Of a stretch of DNA of 64,000 bases, positions 9,895 to 20,215 are shown piece by piece. The notes under the pieces are model-generated. The model had not been told where the DNA came from. It did not search any database and worked only from the letters and a program-made list of their open reading frames with translations. Made by a program: the position numbers and the translations under genes. Source of the DNA: Leishmania donovani (Eukaryota > Euglenozoa > Kinetoplastea > Trypanosomatida > Trypanosomatidae); the NCBI RefSeq assembly GCF_000227135.1, contig NC_018248.1, positions 82,706 through 146,705 on the forward strand. Reading direction: 5' to 3'. Positions within the stretch are counted from its first letter, which is position 1; each line of letters begins with the position of its first letter.

Positions 9895-11529
9895 ATGTAC
9901 AAGGTATTTCCTGTGCTCATACCGCGGGCCGCGAAGGTACGTGCCCAGTGCCTGGAGCTGGGAAGTCTGAATGACTACGGCACAAGCCCGTCGACGCTGG
10001 TTGCTGCGGCGCCGTCCGCTACGAACGTCTACACACTCGCCTTTGGCGAGCGCGAAGGTCTCGCCCCTGGAGAGCGACTGGAGGTGTATGGCAACACGGT
10101 GCGACTCGTGCGAACCCTCGCCTACGGCTGCCCGCGAGGCGTCACCCCCGAGAGCGCCTTCACGGGACGGCTGAAGGATGCGGAGCTGGCCGCTATCACG
10201 GAGCAGCTGGATTTGCTGAGGCGGGAGACGCGCAGGTCTGACACGCTACTGCATACAGCGGATGACAGCAACGCCAGCGGGCAGGCGCACAGGAGCGTAA
10301 CTACGGCCGTTGGCGAGGAGCCCCTACGCCCGTCAGAATGGATGCTGCGAGTACCCGATGTGGCCAACAGTCGCGTGCTCCGGAACGCGGTGCCGGATGA
10401 CCCACAGACGTGCTCTGGCAGGAGTCTAGCGGCCCAGCTGAGCAAGCTGCGCGTCAGCGAGGAGGAGGTGGTCGTGGCGGAGTGGGTAGGAAAGCCAAAG
10501 GGGGACAGTGAGGCCGCCGCCGGCGCGTCCGCATGGTCGCCGCGGTTTTCATCGGCGGGTGCCTCCACGCGCGCGGATCGCTCAACGAGTGCCGCTGCCA
10601 CGGCTAAGGAGACCAACCCTAGCAGCAGCAGTGCGGGCACGACATCTGCGCTACCCTCCACTGCGTTCAAGGGCGGTGCCGTGCCGCCACCCGCCGCGGG
10701 TGGCACACTCCTCATGGAGAACGGCGTTTGCTTCGGCAGCCCCGACTCGTGCGGACTACGAGCCCTCCGCACGGCTCGCCTTGCCTTCATCTCCAGCATC
10801 GAGCTCACCGCCAACGGCCTCGCTTGGCGGCAGCGTCGCCACACGTGCGAGGAGGCGCGTGGCTTGACTGTGCTCGACGCGAGCGCCATCGACTTCACCT
10901 TCGCGCAGGCAGCTCTGCAGTCCACCCTGGAGCTGGGCCTGCACGCGGGTGCGGGGTGTCAGATATCTCACGTGCCGCTGACCGATGCGGCGGCCGCGCA
11001 CGTGGAGCCGCAGGCGGCAAGCTACATCCGCGTCGTCGCCGCCGGGCCTGGTCGAGCATTGCCAAGGCCCTTTGACTACCTGCCGACCCACTCGATCGAT
11101 GTTGGCGCCTACACAGCGCACCTGCCTCTGCCCGTCGGACCTGCCGCAGAAGAGAAGGGCGGCGGCGGCGGCGGCGAGGGGTCGGCAGCCTCGAGGCGAG
11201 GATTCAAGTCGCCTGGCAGAGATGCGAGAGCAAATCGCCAACAACTCGCCGTGCAGCTTTCCCAAGCGCTTGCGACGCTGCGCCGCGGCGCCTTCATGCT
11301 TGTCACGTTTGTGCCGACGTGTTCCAGCGTGGCGACGCTGTACCATCAAATGGAAACGCAGCGGCGCGCGGAGGTGCTCATCGAGCACAAGGTCGTGACG
11401 GAGGCGAAAGCGTGCATCGCCGAGGCCATCGCGCGCACCGGGCGGTGGGGCTTCATCACGGACGAGGTGCTTCCTGCCGCGGACAGCGCGCAGGGCAGCT
11501 CCTTCTCTCTTGTCGTAATGCTCGAGTGA
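9895..11529 (+). CDS. Conserved hypothetical protein, kinetoplastid type
   Basis: 544 residues. I chose ATG 9895 because it follows the polypyrimidine and AG cluster and begins ordered sequence (MYKVFPVLIPRAAKVRA). Visible parts: a globular N-terminal segment (about 1-110) with LAPGERLEVYGNTVRLV, a Ser/Ala-rich linker (about 200-270), a second globular segment (about 275-420) and a C-terminal alpha/beta-looking part (about 450-544) with a hydrophobic strand LRRGAFMLVTFVP. No signal peptide, membrane segment or catalytic motif that I recognise. A glycine run (codons at about 11158-11178) splits the last two parts. No function assigned. Confidence 0.75.
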   Translation: MYKVFPVLIPRAAKVRAQCLELGSLNDYGTSPSTLVAAAPSATNVYTLAFGEREGLAPGERLEVYGNTVRLVRTLAYGCPRGVTPESAFTGRLKDAELAAITEQLDLLRRETRRSDTLLHTADDSNASGQAHRSVTTAVGEEPLRPSEWMLRVPDVANSRVLRNAVPDDPQTCSGRSLAAQLSKLRVSEEEVVVAEWVGKPKGDSEAAAGASAWSPRFSSAGASTRADRSTSAAATAKETNPSSSSAGTTSALPSTAFKGGAVPPPAAGGTLLMENGVCFGSPDSCGLRALRTARLAFISSIELTANGLAWRQRRHTCEEARGLTVLDASAIDFTFAQAALQSTLELGLHAGAGCQISHVPLTDAAAAHVEPQAASYIRVVAAGPGRALPRPFDYLPTHSIDVGAYTAHLPLPVGPAAEEKGGGGGGEGSAASRRGFKSPGRDARANRQQLAVQLSQALATLRRGAFMLVTFVPTCSSVATLYHQMETQRRAEVLIEHKVVTEAKACIAEAIARTGRWGFITDEVLPAADSAQGSSFSLVVMLE

Positions 11530-12094
11530 CACACCGCTCTTGATCCGTGGGTGTACGTGAGTTTTCGGTGATCGCGTGCGTGTGCACACGATCGCGCGCG
11601 TTCGCCTCGTCGTGGCGCTGAGCGCCTCCCCCTCCCCCTCCCACCACACCACACATGAAGTTCGCCACAGGGACAGAAAGGCGAAAGAAGGGATCAGAGT
11701 GGGGCTGACCGGTCGCTAAGAGCTCGGAGGAGAGAAGACGGAGGTCGATGACGGATGCTTGCGAAGAGAGTCGGCACCCCAGCGTGTATGACAAGGGTTG
11801 TGTCGAAGATGGCCGTGCCGCTGGGCACATCAATGGCCTCCTCCACCCACCCCTCCATCCCCCCCCCCTATCTCTCGTGTGTGTGTGTGTGTGTTATGCG
11901 CTCTCCCTACCGTAATGCCCCGTCCTGGACCTCTTCGCTTCCTCGTCTCGCTCTCCACACACACCTACACACACACGCAGAGACACACCGCGGCACCAGT
12001 GCTCTGCCCCAACCGCCCGCCCGCCCTTCACATCCCTAAACCCAAAGAAGAACATATTGCCACGCAGAGAGTAAGACTCCCGCGCGCGCTCGCG
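11530..12094. other. Intergenic/UTR region before the Mex67-like gene
   Basis: 565 bases, no gene. It holds a GT run at 11879-11894, a TC-rich tract at about 11930-11956, CA repeats and an AG at 11979-11980 as a likely trans-splice acceptor, about 115 bases before the ATG at 12095. Confidence 0.6.
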
Positions 12095-15000
12095 ATGCTC
12101 AGCAACACCAAGGGATATCAACGCTTCTCCCACACCCTCGGCTTCCACAGTGATGACCTCTCGAAGCTCAGCAAGGTTTGTCACCAGTGGTGCGAGACAG
12201 GCAAGTGCAAGGCGTACAACAAGGAGCAGGAAGTGCGTCGCGAGATTGCTGCTGCCAAGGAGGCGGAGCTGCTGAAGAAGGCGACCGCCCTCTACACCAT
12301 GCACATGGAACTCATGGCAGACATGGCCGGTGCAGACGGGGACGACGCGGAGGCGCTTGAGCTGATGCAGAGCGCCATGTCACGCGGTAGCTTCCCTGCC
12401 GACCCCGCCAAGCGGGAGGAGGTAATCAGCAAGCTTGTCGAGGAGCTGAAGCAGGAGCCGGTCTACCTCAACTGGAGCCTTGATGCCGCAGTGGCGGAGC
12501 GGCTCGTGGAGCTCAAGGTGAAGCGGTGCCCGTACAACCATCGCGGGGCTCTGAACTTAGCGCTGAAGCGCGGCCGCAGTGAGGAGGACGAGGAGGAGAT
12601 GCTGCACCGGAGTGAAGAAGAGGTGCTGAGAGGGTCTTCCACCAACGGCGCAGCGGCTGCGTCCTCATCATCGGCGGTAGCCACCACCACAGCCGCAGGA
12701 CCGGCGAAGGACACTGGCGACGACAGCGACGGTGGCTGGGCTGAAGCGAGGCACCGCATCTTCCGCACTCTCACGCCGCTTCAGCGCTGCGTCGTGTGTC
12801 TGCTGTGGCAACGCACCTTCCAGGTGGCGCAAGGGCTGGTGATGGACGTGCGGCTGGCCTTGGAAAAGCGGGTAACGGCGCAGCACAAGGCCACCGGCAG
12901 GGTGGAGCCGCCGTCGATTTCGTGCAGCGGCGTGGCGGCACAGTCATCGTCCCATCGCCCACATGGCGGCAGCCAGAACGACGTGAAGGACGCAGACGGC
13001 GAAGATGCGTTGGAGGCGTACCTCAGCTCACCTGCCTTCGAGGAACTGGTGGAGCGAGAGACGAAGCGGGTGGTGCCGCGCGTGGCCTTTCGGCCTGAGT
13101 TCGGACTCGTTGATCTGAGTGCTCTGCCGCAGCTCGTGGCGCACCTAAGCGCCCACCCGACATGCGGCATCTTTCTGGCGCGCACGCTGACATACTTTAC
13201 TGGCAAGGCGCTGAAGCGTGACGGCTCTTCGCCGTCCGCAGCACCAGCAGCAGCATCGAGTCTCTCCAAACACCAGAGCGACGACGCGCCGGCCCCCGAA
13301 AGCTTCCACCACCTTCTCTTCCCGAGCCGCAAGCTTATCACGGAAAAGGAGCTGGACCTCAGCACCAGCACCTGCGCCGATGAAGTGATCGAGGCGATCG
13401 AGTGGGCGCTGCACGTGTACCACCGCCATGGACAACCGCACGCCGAAACCGAGAGGGCGGAGGGGAAGGGTGAGTGGGGTATGACCGGCGACGAGCGCCG
13501 ATTGTGCAAGGCAAGCGACACCGCATCGGCTCACGTCACGGCGCTGTTCCGCAATCAGCGCATCCGCCTACACGGGCTCACGCTGACACAGTGCAAGATT
13601 ACCTCGGCAGACGGCATCGTGGAGTCACTGCATAAACGGCACATGGAGCAGTACCTGTACGCACTCGACCTCTCAGAGAACCGGCTGTGGTCGCTGCGCT
13701 TCCTGCTGGTGCTCCGGGCCCACTACGCTCGCCGCCTGCTGCGCCTCTCTCTCCGTAACAACCCCATCACACGCAAGCCCGAGTACCAAGAGCAAGTTCG
13801 CGCCTCACTGCCACAGCTGACCTCCCTCGACGGCGAGCCGATCCGCCGTCCCCCACTGCGGTTTCCGAAGCCGTGGCCGACCTCGTGCACGCGCTGGATC
13901 GCCGACGAGGGAACGCCGGAACATCAGGAGCAGGAGTCGGTGCTCGACTGCGTGGCGCGCCTCCTGTACATCTGGGAGACGCGCCGCATCCCCCACACCG
14001 CGAGGGAGTTGGCCGCCTTCCGTGACGCCGGCCATCCAGCCACGGAGGAGGAGGCGCTCAACGAGGACAATTTCCCGCACCGCTACCTCCACCCGGCCGC
14101 CGCCTTCAGCGTGACCGTATCGCCGAGCCTCAGCTTCTACGACGCAGCCACCATGCGGGATGCGCGCAGCGTGGAGCTCGATAAGGACTACACTGGCATG
14201 CGGTTGAGCGCCGTGGACGTGCGCGACGCGCGTGTGTTCAATGTTGCCATGAAGAACAGCTCACGCAACCTGCTGGCTGGTAGGCAGGCACTGCAGCGCT
14301 TCGGCCGCGGTGCCGAGAACTGCTACATGGCCTACCAGCTCACCCTCTACCCGGAGAGGATGGACGTGTCGCACCATCTGACGGACGCCGTCGTGTCGGT
14401 GGCACGTGTGCCACAGGTCGTTAACGCCGCGGTCTCTGGGGGCAAAGCAGCAGCGGCTGGGAAGCGCAAGAAGAGTGCCGCCGATCCTGGCGTCGCCAGA
14501 GCCGCGGGCTCTGGCAAGACGTCGAGCCACGGCAGCCCCACGAGTGCGCGCTTCGGCGCCCTTGCTCACCGTAACCCTCCGTTGCAGCAGCATGTGGTGA
14601 CGCTCCATGGCATCATGACGTGGCGGCTGCCCAGTATGAAGCGCCACGAGTGCATGCAAGCATCCTACACTCGGGTGTTGGCCTTCACCAAGAAGGTGCT
14701 GCCTGACCAGAACCGCGAGTGGGAGCGGCTGCGCAGCCCTCCCTATGTGCTCATGAACGACCAGGTGTTCTTGTACCCGGCGCCGACTGCTGGTGCGGCG
14801 GTGGCGGCCACTGCACTGCTGTCTTCGGTGTTCGCGGCAAACACCGCGACGCGTCTGTCACGGCTTGTCGTGGAATTCGGGCTAGAGGCGTGCCGCGATG
14901 GCGTGGCGCTCGTGCGCGACGTCATGGAGCGCTGCACAAGCCCCGCCTCCGAGTATGCTGCGCTGCAGGCGCTGGTGCTCGGCGTGCTTGGCCCTCGCGA

Positions 15001-15406
15001 GGAAACCGACGAAGCCGAGGAAGCAGCGCAGCTGGCATGCGCTCAGGCAGCGGAAGCACAGCTGGCGCCCCTCTTCGCTGACTATCTTCGCCGTTCGCCG
15101 CCACCTGCGACGGCGCACTCTCGCGAGTACATGATTTTCTCGATGCTGGATGGTGTCGCGGCGACGACACCAGTGGAGCCGGCAGTGCACACAACGGGAC
15201 TGACGCAGCACCAAAGAGGCGCGACATCAGCCGTGAAGAGGTTGAAAGCACCTGCGGTTACTGCTGCCCCTTCTGCACCGCACAAGGCGTCAGAGAAGGC
15301 GGCGGATGCGCAGACGTGGGCATCTGCAGTGCACGTCGTCTCGCTGCCGCTCCTGCACCAGGTGACGGACATCACCAACGTATGCTACACGTTGTCCTTT
15401 CACTAA
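12095..15406 (+). CDS. MEX67: Mex67/NXF-like mRNA export factor with split CCCH zinc finger, LRR and NTF2-like domain
   Basis: 1103 residues from ATG 12095. The N-terminus carries C29-x8-C38 (VCHQWCETGKCK) and, 107 residues later, C145-x3-H149 (RCPYNHRG); together these read as a CCCH finger interrupted by a helical acidic insertion. Leucine-rich repeats lie at about 493-583 (LYALDLSENRLWSLRFLL, LLRLSLRNNPITRK). An NTF2-like domain follows at about 663-890, starting after RYLHPAAAFSVTV and ending near MNDQVFLYP, with an internal low-complexity loop (about 785-815). LRR plus NTF2 is the NXF/Mex67 architecture, the general mRNA and ribosome export receptor that pairs with Mtr2/NXT1. A CCCH finger at the N-terminus is reported for trypanosome Mex67. 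The C-terminal about 200 residues are Ala-rich; I see no clear UBA domain. An alternative is a related NTF2/LRR paralogue. Confidence 0.82.
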   Translation: MLSNTKGYQRFSHTLGFHSDDLSKLSKVCHQWCETGKCKAYNKEQEVRREIAAAKEAELLKKATALYTMHMELMADMAGADGDDAEALELMQSAMSRGSFPADPAKREEVISKLVEELKQEPVYLNWSLDAAVAERLVELKVKRCPYNHRGALNLALKRGRSEEDEEEMLHRSEEEVLRGSSTNGAAAASSSSAVATTTAAGPAKDTGDDSDGGWAEARHRIFRTLTPLQRCVVCLLWQRTFQVAQGLVMDVRLALEKRVTAQHKATGRVEPPSISCSGVAAQSSSHRPHGGSQNDVKDADGEDALEAYLSSPAFEELVERETKRVVPRVAFRPEFGLVDLSALPQLVAHLSAHPTCGIFLARTLTYFTGKALKRDGSSPSAAPAAASSLSKHQSDDAPAPESFHHLLFPSRKLITEKELDLSTSTCADEVIEAIEWALHVYHRHGQPHAETERAEGKGEWGMTGDERRLCKASDTASAHVTALFRNQRIRLHGLTLTQCKITSADGIVESLHKRHMEQYLYALDLSENRLWSLRFLLVLRAHYARRLLRLSLRNNPITRKPEYQEQVRASLPQLTSLDGEPIRRPPLRFPKPWPTSCTRWIADEGTPEHQEQESVLDCVARLLYIWETRRIPHTARELAAFRDAGHPATEEEALNEDNFPHRYLHPAAAFSVTVSPSLSFYDAATMRDARSVELDKDYTGMRLSAVDVRDARVFNVAMKNSSRNLLAGRQALQRFGRGAENCYMAYQLTLYPERMDVSHHLTDAVVSVARVPQVVNAAVSGGKAAAAGKRKKSAADPGVARAAGSGKTSSHGSPTSARFGALAHRNPPLQQHVVTLHGIMTWRLPSMKRHECMQASYTRVLAFTKKVLPDQNREWERLRSPPYVLMNDQVFLYPAPTAGAAVAATALLSSVFAANTATRLSRLVVEFGLEACRDGVALVRDVMERCTSPASEYAALQALVLGVLGPREETDEAEEAAQLACAQAAEAQLAPLFADYLRRSPPPATAHSREYMIFSMLDGVAATTPVEPAVHTTGLTQHQRGATSAVKRLKAPAVTAAPSAPHKASEKAADAQTWASAVHVVSLPLLHQVTDITNVCYTLSFH

Positions 15407-16014
15407 TGTCCCTCATCAGCATGTCTTTCCGGCCCTACCTTGGTAGGACGGCAGCCAGAGAGAGAGAGGTGAGGGAGCCGGGACAGAGGTGTCGAGGAGG
15501 CACCAGCGCCGCTGCCACGACTGCTCCGGTGACTGCGGACGGTGCCGTTGATCCGCTCACGCGAATCGTCGCCGCTGTGCATCTGCGCGCGTGTCTTTCG
15601 TTTTGTTCAGTTAAGCAACTAAGGCAGCAGCCTGCCCCCACCTCCTCCAAGCGAGAGAGAAGAAGAGCGGACGAAGCGGGGGCGAGCACGGCACCCACAA
15701 AAATCACGCACGCCCCTCAGCGCACGGGTCTACGGAGAGCGTCTGCGCGTGTATGAAGAGATGGTGCGCATGCCGTGAAAGAGCTCAGGAGTCGCAAGCG
15801 GCTCACGTGTGTACATCCTTCGCCCCCACTCTCCCTCACCCCTCCCCCCATCACCACCATACACACACACACACATACGTATGCGTGATGCGTATTTCCT
15901 TCGTCTTTTCGCTTCGACTCACGTCATGCCCCTCCGCCGCTCGCCTCGTCGCGCGTACTCGCTCACGCAGAGAACCGCAACGAATCGCACGTCACCGGGA
16001 CACAAACTCGAACG
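15407..16014. other. Intergenic/UTR region before membrane protein at 16015
   Basis: 608 bases, no gene. A C/T-rich stretch at 15817-15860 is followed by CA repeats; the AG at 15969-15970 after a second pyrimidine-rich stretch is a plausible acceptor 44 bases before the ATG. Confidence 0.55.
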
Positions 16015-16782
16015 ATGCGGCGCTCAACTGCAGCGCGCTCGGGCAGCTTCATGGGGTGCTCTGCCTCGCCATGGGCACGATGGGCGGCGAAGGTGCAGCA
16101 CCGCTGCAAAGCCTCGTCATCCTCGACGTCGGCCACCAGATCCCGCCCACACAACAACCTTCGCTCCAGCACGGTGGAGTCGACACCGTTCCATGTGAAG
16201 CCCAACATGTGTGTGCCTGTGTGGCAGCCCAGCGCCAAGTTCATGAAGTACACGCCAGTCCGCTGGCTGTCAAACAACCTGTTCGCCATCGCGACGTATC
16301 AGCTGACGCTGGAGGTAGGCTTTACAGTTATCTTTGGCAGTCTGCTGTATGCGGACAAGATGACTGCCCAAGGTGTGTGCGACGCGCTTGCGGCGTACCA
16401 CTACCCCTTCGTCAACTGGATCGACGTCGAGGGCGGTGTGTACACGGAGCCAGTGCGTGTGGGGCCTTTCACGCTAAACGCGCAGAAGATGACGGCGCTG
16501 CACACGGGCCACAATATTGCCAGCGGTATTCTGCCGGTGCAGGTGCTGCTGCTCGTGACAACGTTTGTGCCGGTGCAGCATGCCTATCGACTCTTGCGAC
16601 ACGCAGCACCGGCCACAACCAGTGCGTTGCACCCCGCTAGTGGTGTCGGAGGTGTCAATGCAGCTGCAGCAGCTGCGGCAACGACGGCGCCACCCACCTC
16701 CGTGTCGGCAGGGGCACGGCGTGCGTCGTATGCGCGCGCCACCAACGCAAAGAAGGCCTCGCCGGCCTGGCCCTATTATTGA
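16015..16782 (+). CDS. Hypothetical two-helix membrane protein, probably mitochondrial
   Basis: 255 residues. The first 50 residues (MRRSTAARSGSFMGC...) are rich in Arg and Ser with no acids, a good mitochondrial targeting profile. Two hydrophobic helices follow, about 89-113 (LFAIATYQLTLEVGFTVIFG) and about 168-187 (IASGILPVQVLLLVTTFV), separated by a polar loop containing AAYHYPFVNWIDVEGG. The C-terminal about 60 residues are Ala/Ser/Thr-rich and end in SPAWPYY. The overall form (presequence, two helices) recalls small inner-membrane proteins of the FAM210/DUF1279 type, but I cannot claim homology. Function unknown. Confidence 0.75.
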   Translation: MRRSTAARSGSFMGCSASPWARWAAKVQHRCKASSSSTSATRSRPHNNLRSSTVESTPFHVKPNMCVPVWQPSAKFMKYTPVRWLSNNLFAIATYQLTLEVGFTVIFGSLLYADKMTAQGVCDALAAYHYPFVNWIDVEGGVYTEPVRVGPFTLNAQKMTALHTGHNIASGILPVQVLLLVTTFVPVQHAYRLLRHAAPATTSALHPASGVGGVNAAAAAAATTAPPTSVSAGARRASYARATNAKKASPAWPYY

Positions 16783-17554
16783 CACAAGCAGCTCGTCATG
16801 ATGGCAGCACGCACAGAGACATACTCGCTGACGCCGCCCAAAGTGCACGTCTGCTCCGGCACCTACGCAGAGGCATTACATGCGCACCACCACGCACGTG
16901 GTTTTGCTCCTCTTTCCGCACGTGTGTGGCACGGGCTACTTCTGAGGGTGCCTTTAGCGATGCTGCGTCTCTTTCGCCGCTGATGCCGTCGTTGCTGGCA
17001 GGGATGAGGGCGGGGCACACCCCCTCCCCTCCTTCATCCCCCATCACGCGCGCACAAATTAACACCCACGCATGCGGCAGAGGATGATAACATGCAAATA
17101 AAAAAGGACGCATCCGCGCGTGCACACCGTTGCGGTCTGCTGCTCGTGTGGGCGGTGGGAGGGGTGCAGCATCGTGCACCCGGCCTCCCCTTGCGCTCAC
17201 TCGCACCGATGCCTTCCTGAGTCCCGCTCTCACTTTGTTGCCCTCCCCCGTCTCCTCCCCGCCGCGCGTGGGCAGCAGTCAATTAGCTGCTGATTTCATG
17301 CGGCCCGCATCAGGAGCGCATCGCTCTCTCTATGATCCCGACACCCCCACCACCACCAACACCAACCATACCCACACACGTACCCGCCGCTCATCTCTCT
17401 ACTTCTCCCCACCACCACCCTCTCCGCTCGGTGTGTAGCGGTGTTGCTCCGCGCTGCCGTCTCCCACTGCAGATCTCTCAGCGCCTCTCACAGCCATTTG
17501 GGCGGACAGGCGTGTGTGCCGCGACAACCTCAGCGAGCGAGAGAAGCGTACCCC
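16783..17554. other. Intergenic/UTR region before membrane protein at 17555
   Basis: 772 bases, no gene. The pyrimidine-rich stretch up to CTCCCACTGCAG places a likely acceptor AG at 17471-17472, 83 bases before the ATG. CCA/CCACC runs lie at 17345-17418. Confidence 0.55.
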
Positions 17555-18610
17555 ATGGTGCTCTCCGTCTGCCCCCGAATAGGGTCACGGCAGCGATCCC
17601 GTTGCTGCGGGGCCGCTGCCGTTGCTGCACCTCTGCTGGCCATGGCCTGTCTGCTGCTCGCGCTCTGCATCCTGCCGGACCCAGCAGCTGCGGTGGTGGG
17701 GTCACTTAACGGCGCCTCAGCCCGCAGCCCGTCTGTCGCCCCCCACATTGGCGACCTTGTGCCGCTTGCCATGTACATCAGGACGAAGCGGCAGATCCGG
17801 CACTCCTTCATCTCCGTCGCCGATCAGCAGCTAGCAGTGGACGAAGAGGCGGTGGTCGACGACGCCGCGGGCAATGTCGAGGCCGCCACAGCCGCGGAAG
17901 TGCTGCGGCCGAAGGACCTCGACCTGCCATCTCTAGGTGCCACCAGAGGCAAGCACAAAAACCAGGTTGTACGCCTGCTGCCACCAGCGTCTAGCCCACG
18001 CTTCGGCATCAACAAAGCAGTCACGATCGTGGCGAACAGCACCCTGCGTGCGGCGGGTCAGAGCCTGCAGGAGGACACGGCGCTGCAGCAGAGCGACTTA
18101 GCGTTCCGCTTCAGCGTCGGCAGAGGGCTACACAAGGAGTCGACATGGTTGCCGCTGGCGGCCCGCAAGAAATACACAAGTCAGCTCTCCGAGACTCTCG
18201 CTGGCCGGCTACATGAGATGCAAGCCGCGCAAGCCGCCGACGCCGCAGCGGAGCGTCAGCGCGACAAGGAGGCCGCCGAGGCCATGGACAACACGGCCGC
18301 TGCAGCCGCGGCGCAGAAGGTGCAGTACCTCTCCCGCGTCACCTTCTTCTTTGGCTATCGCAAAGGCGATCTGCAAAAGATGACGTCCTTTTCTATAGCG
18401 GCGCAGTACTCGCCAGAGGTGAAACCTGGTGTTGAGCTGCAGTTTCTCTGGAGCGAGCACCGCCCCTACAACCCGAATCGTGCAGTAACGCTGTGCAGTG
18501 CCGTGGCGGTATTGGTTTCGATGATCACCGTGCTGGCCGTGTTCCACCCCTCCAGTCGGAGTATGCTGCTGTTCAGTCAACGCATCGTCGCTGTGCGGGC
18601 CCACGACTGA
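17555..18610 (+). CDS. Hypothetical single-pass membrane protein with signal sequence
   Basis: 351 residues from ATG 17555; the frame can be read up to a GTG at 17441 but that is leader. An Arg-rich start is followed by a hydrophobic stretch (about 17-40, AAAVAAPLLAMACLLLAL) ending in DPAAA, as for a secretory signal peptide. A lumenal-type region follows with an Ala/Glu/Arg-rich helix (about 220-260) and a beta-rich segment with VTFFFGYRKGDL. A second hydrophobic helix lies at about 310-331, with a short basic tail. This gives a type I membrane topology with most of the protein in the ER lumen or outside. I do not recognise the family. Confidence 0.72.
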   Translation: MVLSVCPRIGSRQRSRCCGAAAVAAPLLAMACLLLALCILPDPAAAVVGSLNGASARSPSVAPHIGDLVPLAMYIRTKRQIRHSFISVADQQLAVDEEAVVDDAAGNVEAATAAEVLRPKDLDLPSLGATRGKHKNQVVRLLPPASSPRFGINKAVTIVANSTLRAAGQSLQEDTALQQSDLAFRFSVGRGLHKESTWLPLAARKKYTSQLSETLAGRLHEMQAAQAADAAAERQRDKEAAEAMDNTAAAAAAQKVQYLSRVTFFFGYRKGDLQKMTSFSIAAQYSPEVKPGVELQFLWSEHRPYNPNRAVTLCSAVAVLVSMITVLAVFHPSSRSMLLFSQRIVAVRAHD

Positions 18611-19501
18611 GATGCGGCTTTTGGCTTCTGTTTTGCTATCCGCGTACGCGGCCAACCGAGCGAGTCTGAATGAAGAGGGCGGAGGGGGAAGGCGGCGGCG
18701 TTCTCGAGCGCCGTCTTGCCAGGCACTCCCCTTCCCTCTCAGTGTGCTGTTATCTCGTACTCTCGCCTCGCTTCGCCAGTCGAGCGCTTCCGCCCGAGCC
18801 TCACTCCCATTTTCTCTCTCGTTGCTGTTGAATACATGTGTGTCTGCGCGTGTGCGTGTCTCGCCGCCCTTCCTCCCACCGTGAAGGTGAAGGTGGAGGG
18901 GGGGCGGCAACACAGACGAAGAGAGGAAAACCAATGGCAAGGCTGCCCTCACACCGCACCCGTGTGCCTAAAGCACATCTGCATCCAGCCTATACCGCTG
19001 GCCGCGGGGTTTGGGGGCTCGTTTGTGTCGGCGTGCGCTCTCGCTTGCCCGTCAAGTAGTGATGTGCATGCGTGCATACCTACATCCATCTGCATGTGTA
19101 CGTGTGTCGGGTGGGGCGGGGAGACGACTGTGCGTGTACACACACACACACAGACAACATCACCGCCACCAGCCAGCCACTGCACTGGATTTTGTTGAGC
19201 GCCACTTTGTGTCTCTCCATGTACGTCGAACCTTCTCACCCCGCTCCTTCGTCGTCTCCCCTCATCCGTGTCTCCCGTGTGGCTGAGCGTCAAGTGCCTA
19301 TTTCTTCGCTGCCTCACCCTCCCTCCGCGCACCAGCCGACTTCAGGATTGAGCCGTGGTGTGCAGCAGAGGTGGACGACCTGTGGTAGTGCGCGTGCCTG
19401 TTGGTTGTCCGGCTCGTCGTAGAATGGCACGTTGAAAACGAAGGAACCCCCCCTCAACACGCAAGGCAGGCGCGCGCTTTCACCTAGGCAGGCACACAGC
19501 A
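18611..19501. other. Intergenic/UTR region before the U1C-like gene
   Basis: 891 bases, no gene. It contains a CA run at 19137-19152 and a pyrimidine-rich stretch (19300-19330) with AG at 19334-19335, a plausible acceptor 166 bases upstream of the ATG. Confidence 0.55.
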
Positions 19502-20215
19502 ATGGACCCCTCTGCCGTAGCGGCACACGGCACAGCCGCTGGTGCTGATCAACGCCATCCACACAACGGCAGCGGCAATGGCGCGCTCTCCGGCGGTCAG
19601 CCCTCCGAGGCGGAGATGAAGCGCATCCGCCAGCGCCGCCGCCTGGCCTGTAAGACGCCGGAGCAGCGCCGAAAGCTGCAGCAGTATCAGCGCCGGCACA
19701 ACGAGAAAGATGAGCGACTCTACTACTGTGACTACTGTGACCTGTTCATCTCCTCGCGGCACAGAACGTGGATGACGCACCTGCGCAGCGCTCGACACAC
19801 GGTCGCGTTCCAGTCCTATTACGACCTCGTCGCGCACGTCGAGAGCGTGTGGGTAGCGGAAATAAACCGAGAGGTGGAGCTGGCACGGAGTCGCGAGGTG
19901 CATCGATTGCAGCAGCGATCCGCTGGCAAGGGAGCCGCGACGCCGCTGACAGCGCAGCAAGTCGCGCCGGGTATCGTCGTCGGAGGCGCACCCGCACCGG
20001 GGCGTCTTCCACCACCGCCGCCATTTCCGCAGCCCCCACATGGCTCAGCGCAGGTCGGCCCGACACCAACCATCCGGGTCGGTGCCAAGACGATTCTACC
20101 GTCTGCCGCGTTCGTAGCGTTGCCCTCTGCGGCGACGCCGTCGCCCGCGTCGCCATTGGCAGATGCGGAGAGGAGCAGGACGAGCGAGAATGAGGCTCGG
20201 CTGTCCATGCCATGA
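19502..20215 (+). CDS. U1C: U1C-type (matrin-like) C2H2 zinc-finger protein, probable U1 snRNP protein C
   Basis: 237 residues. The finger is C76-x2-C79-x13-H93-x5-H99 within YYCDYCDLFISSRH...THLRSARH, followed by a YYDL segment as in U1C, where CDYC, the H-x5-H spacing and a downstream YY are typical. U1C stabilises pairing of U1 snRNA with the 5' splice site; trypanosomatids keep U1 for very few cis introns. The finger follows a basic helix (about 37-66, KRIRQRRRLACKTPEQRRK). In most organisms the finger is at the extreme N-terminus, so the 75-residue lead is odd. The C-terminal half is Pro/Ala-rich, common in U1C. Another matrin-type RNA-binding protein is the alternative. Confidence 0.7.
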   Translation: MDPSAVAAHGTAAGADQRHPHNGSGNGALSGGQPSEAEMKRIRQRRRLACKTPEQRRKLQQYQRRHNEKDERLYYCDYCDLFISSRHRTWMTHLRSARHTVAFQSYYDLVAHVESVWVAEINREVELARSREVHRLQQRSAGKGAATPLTAQQVAPGIVVGGAPAPGRLPPPPPFPQPPHGSAQVGPTPTIRVGAKTILPSAAFVALPSAATPSPASPLADAERSRTSENEARLSMP

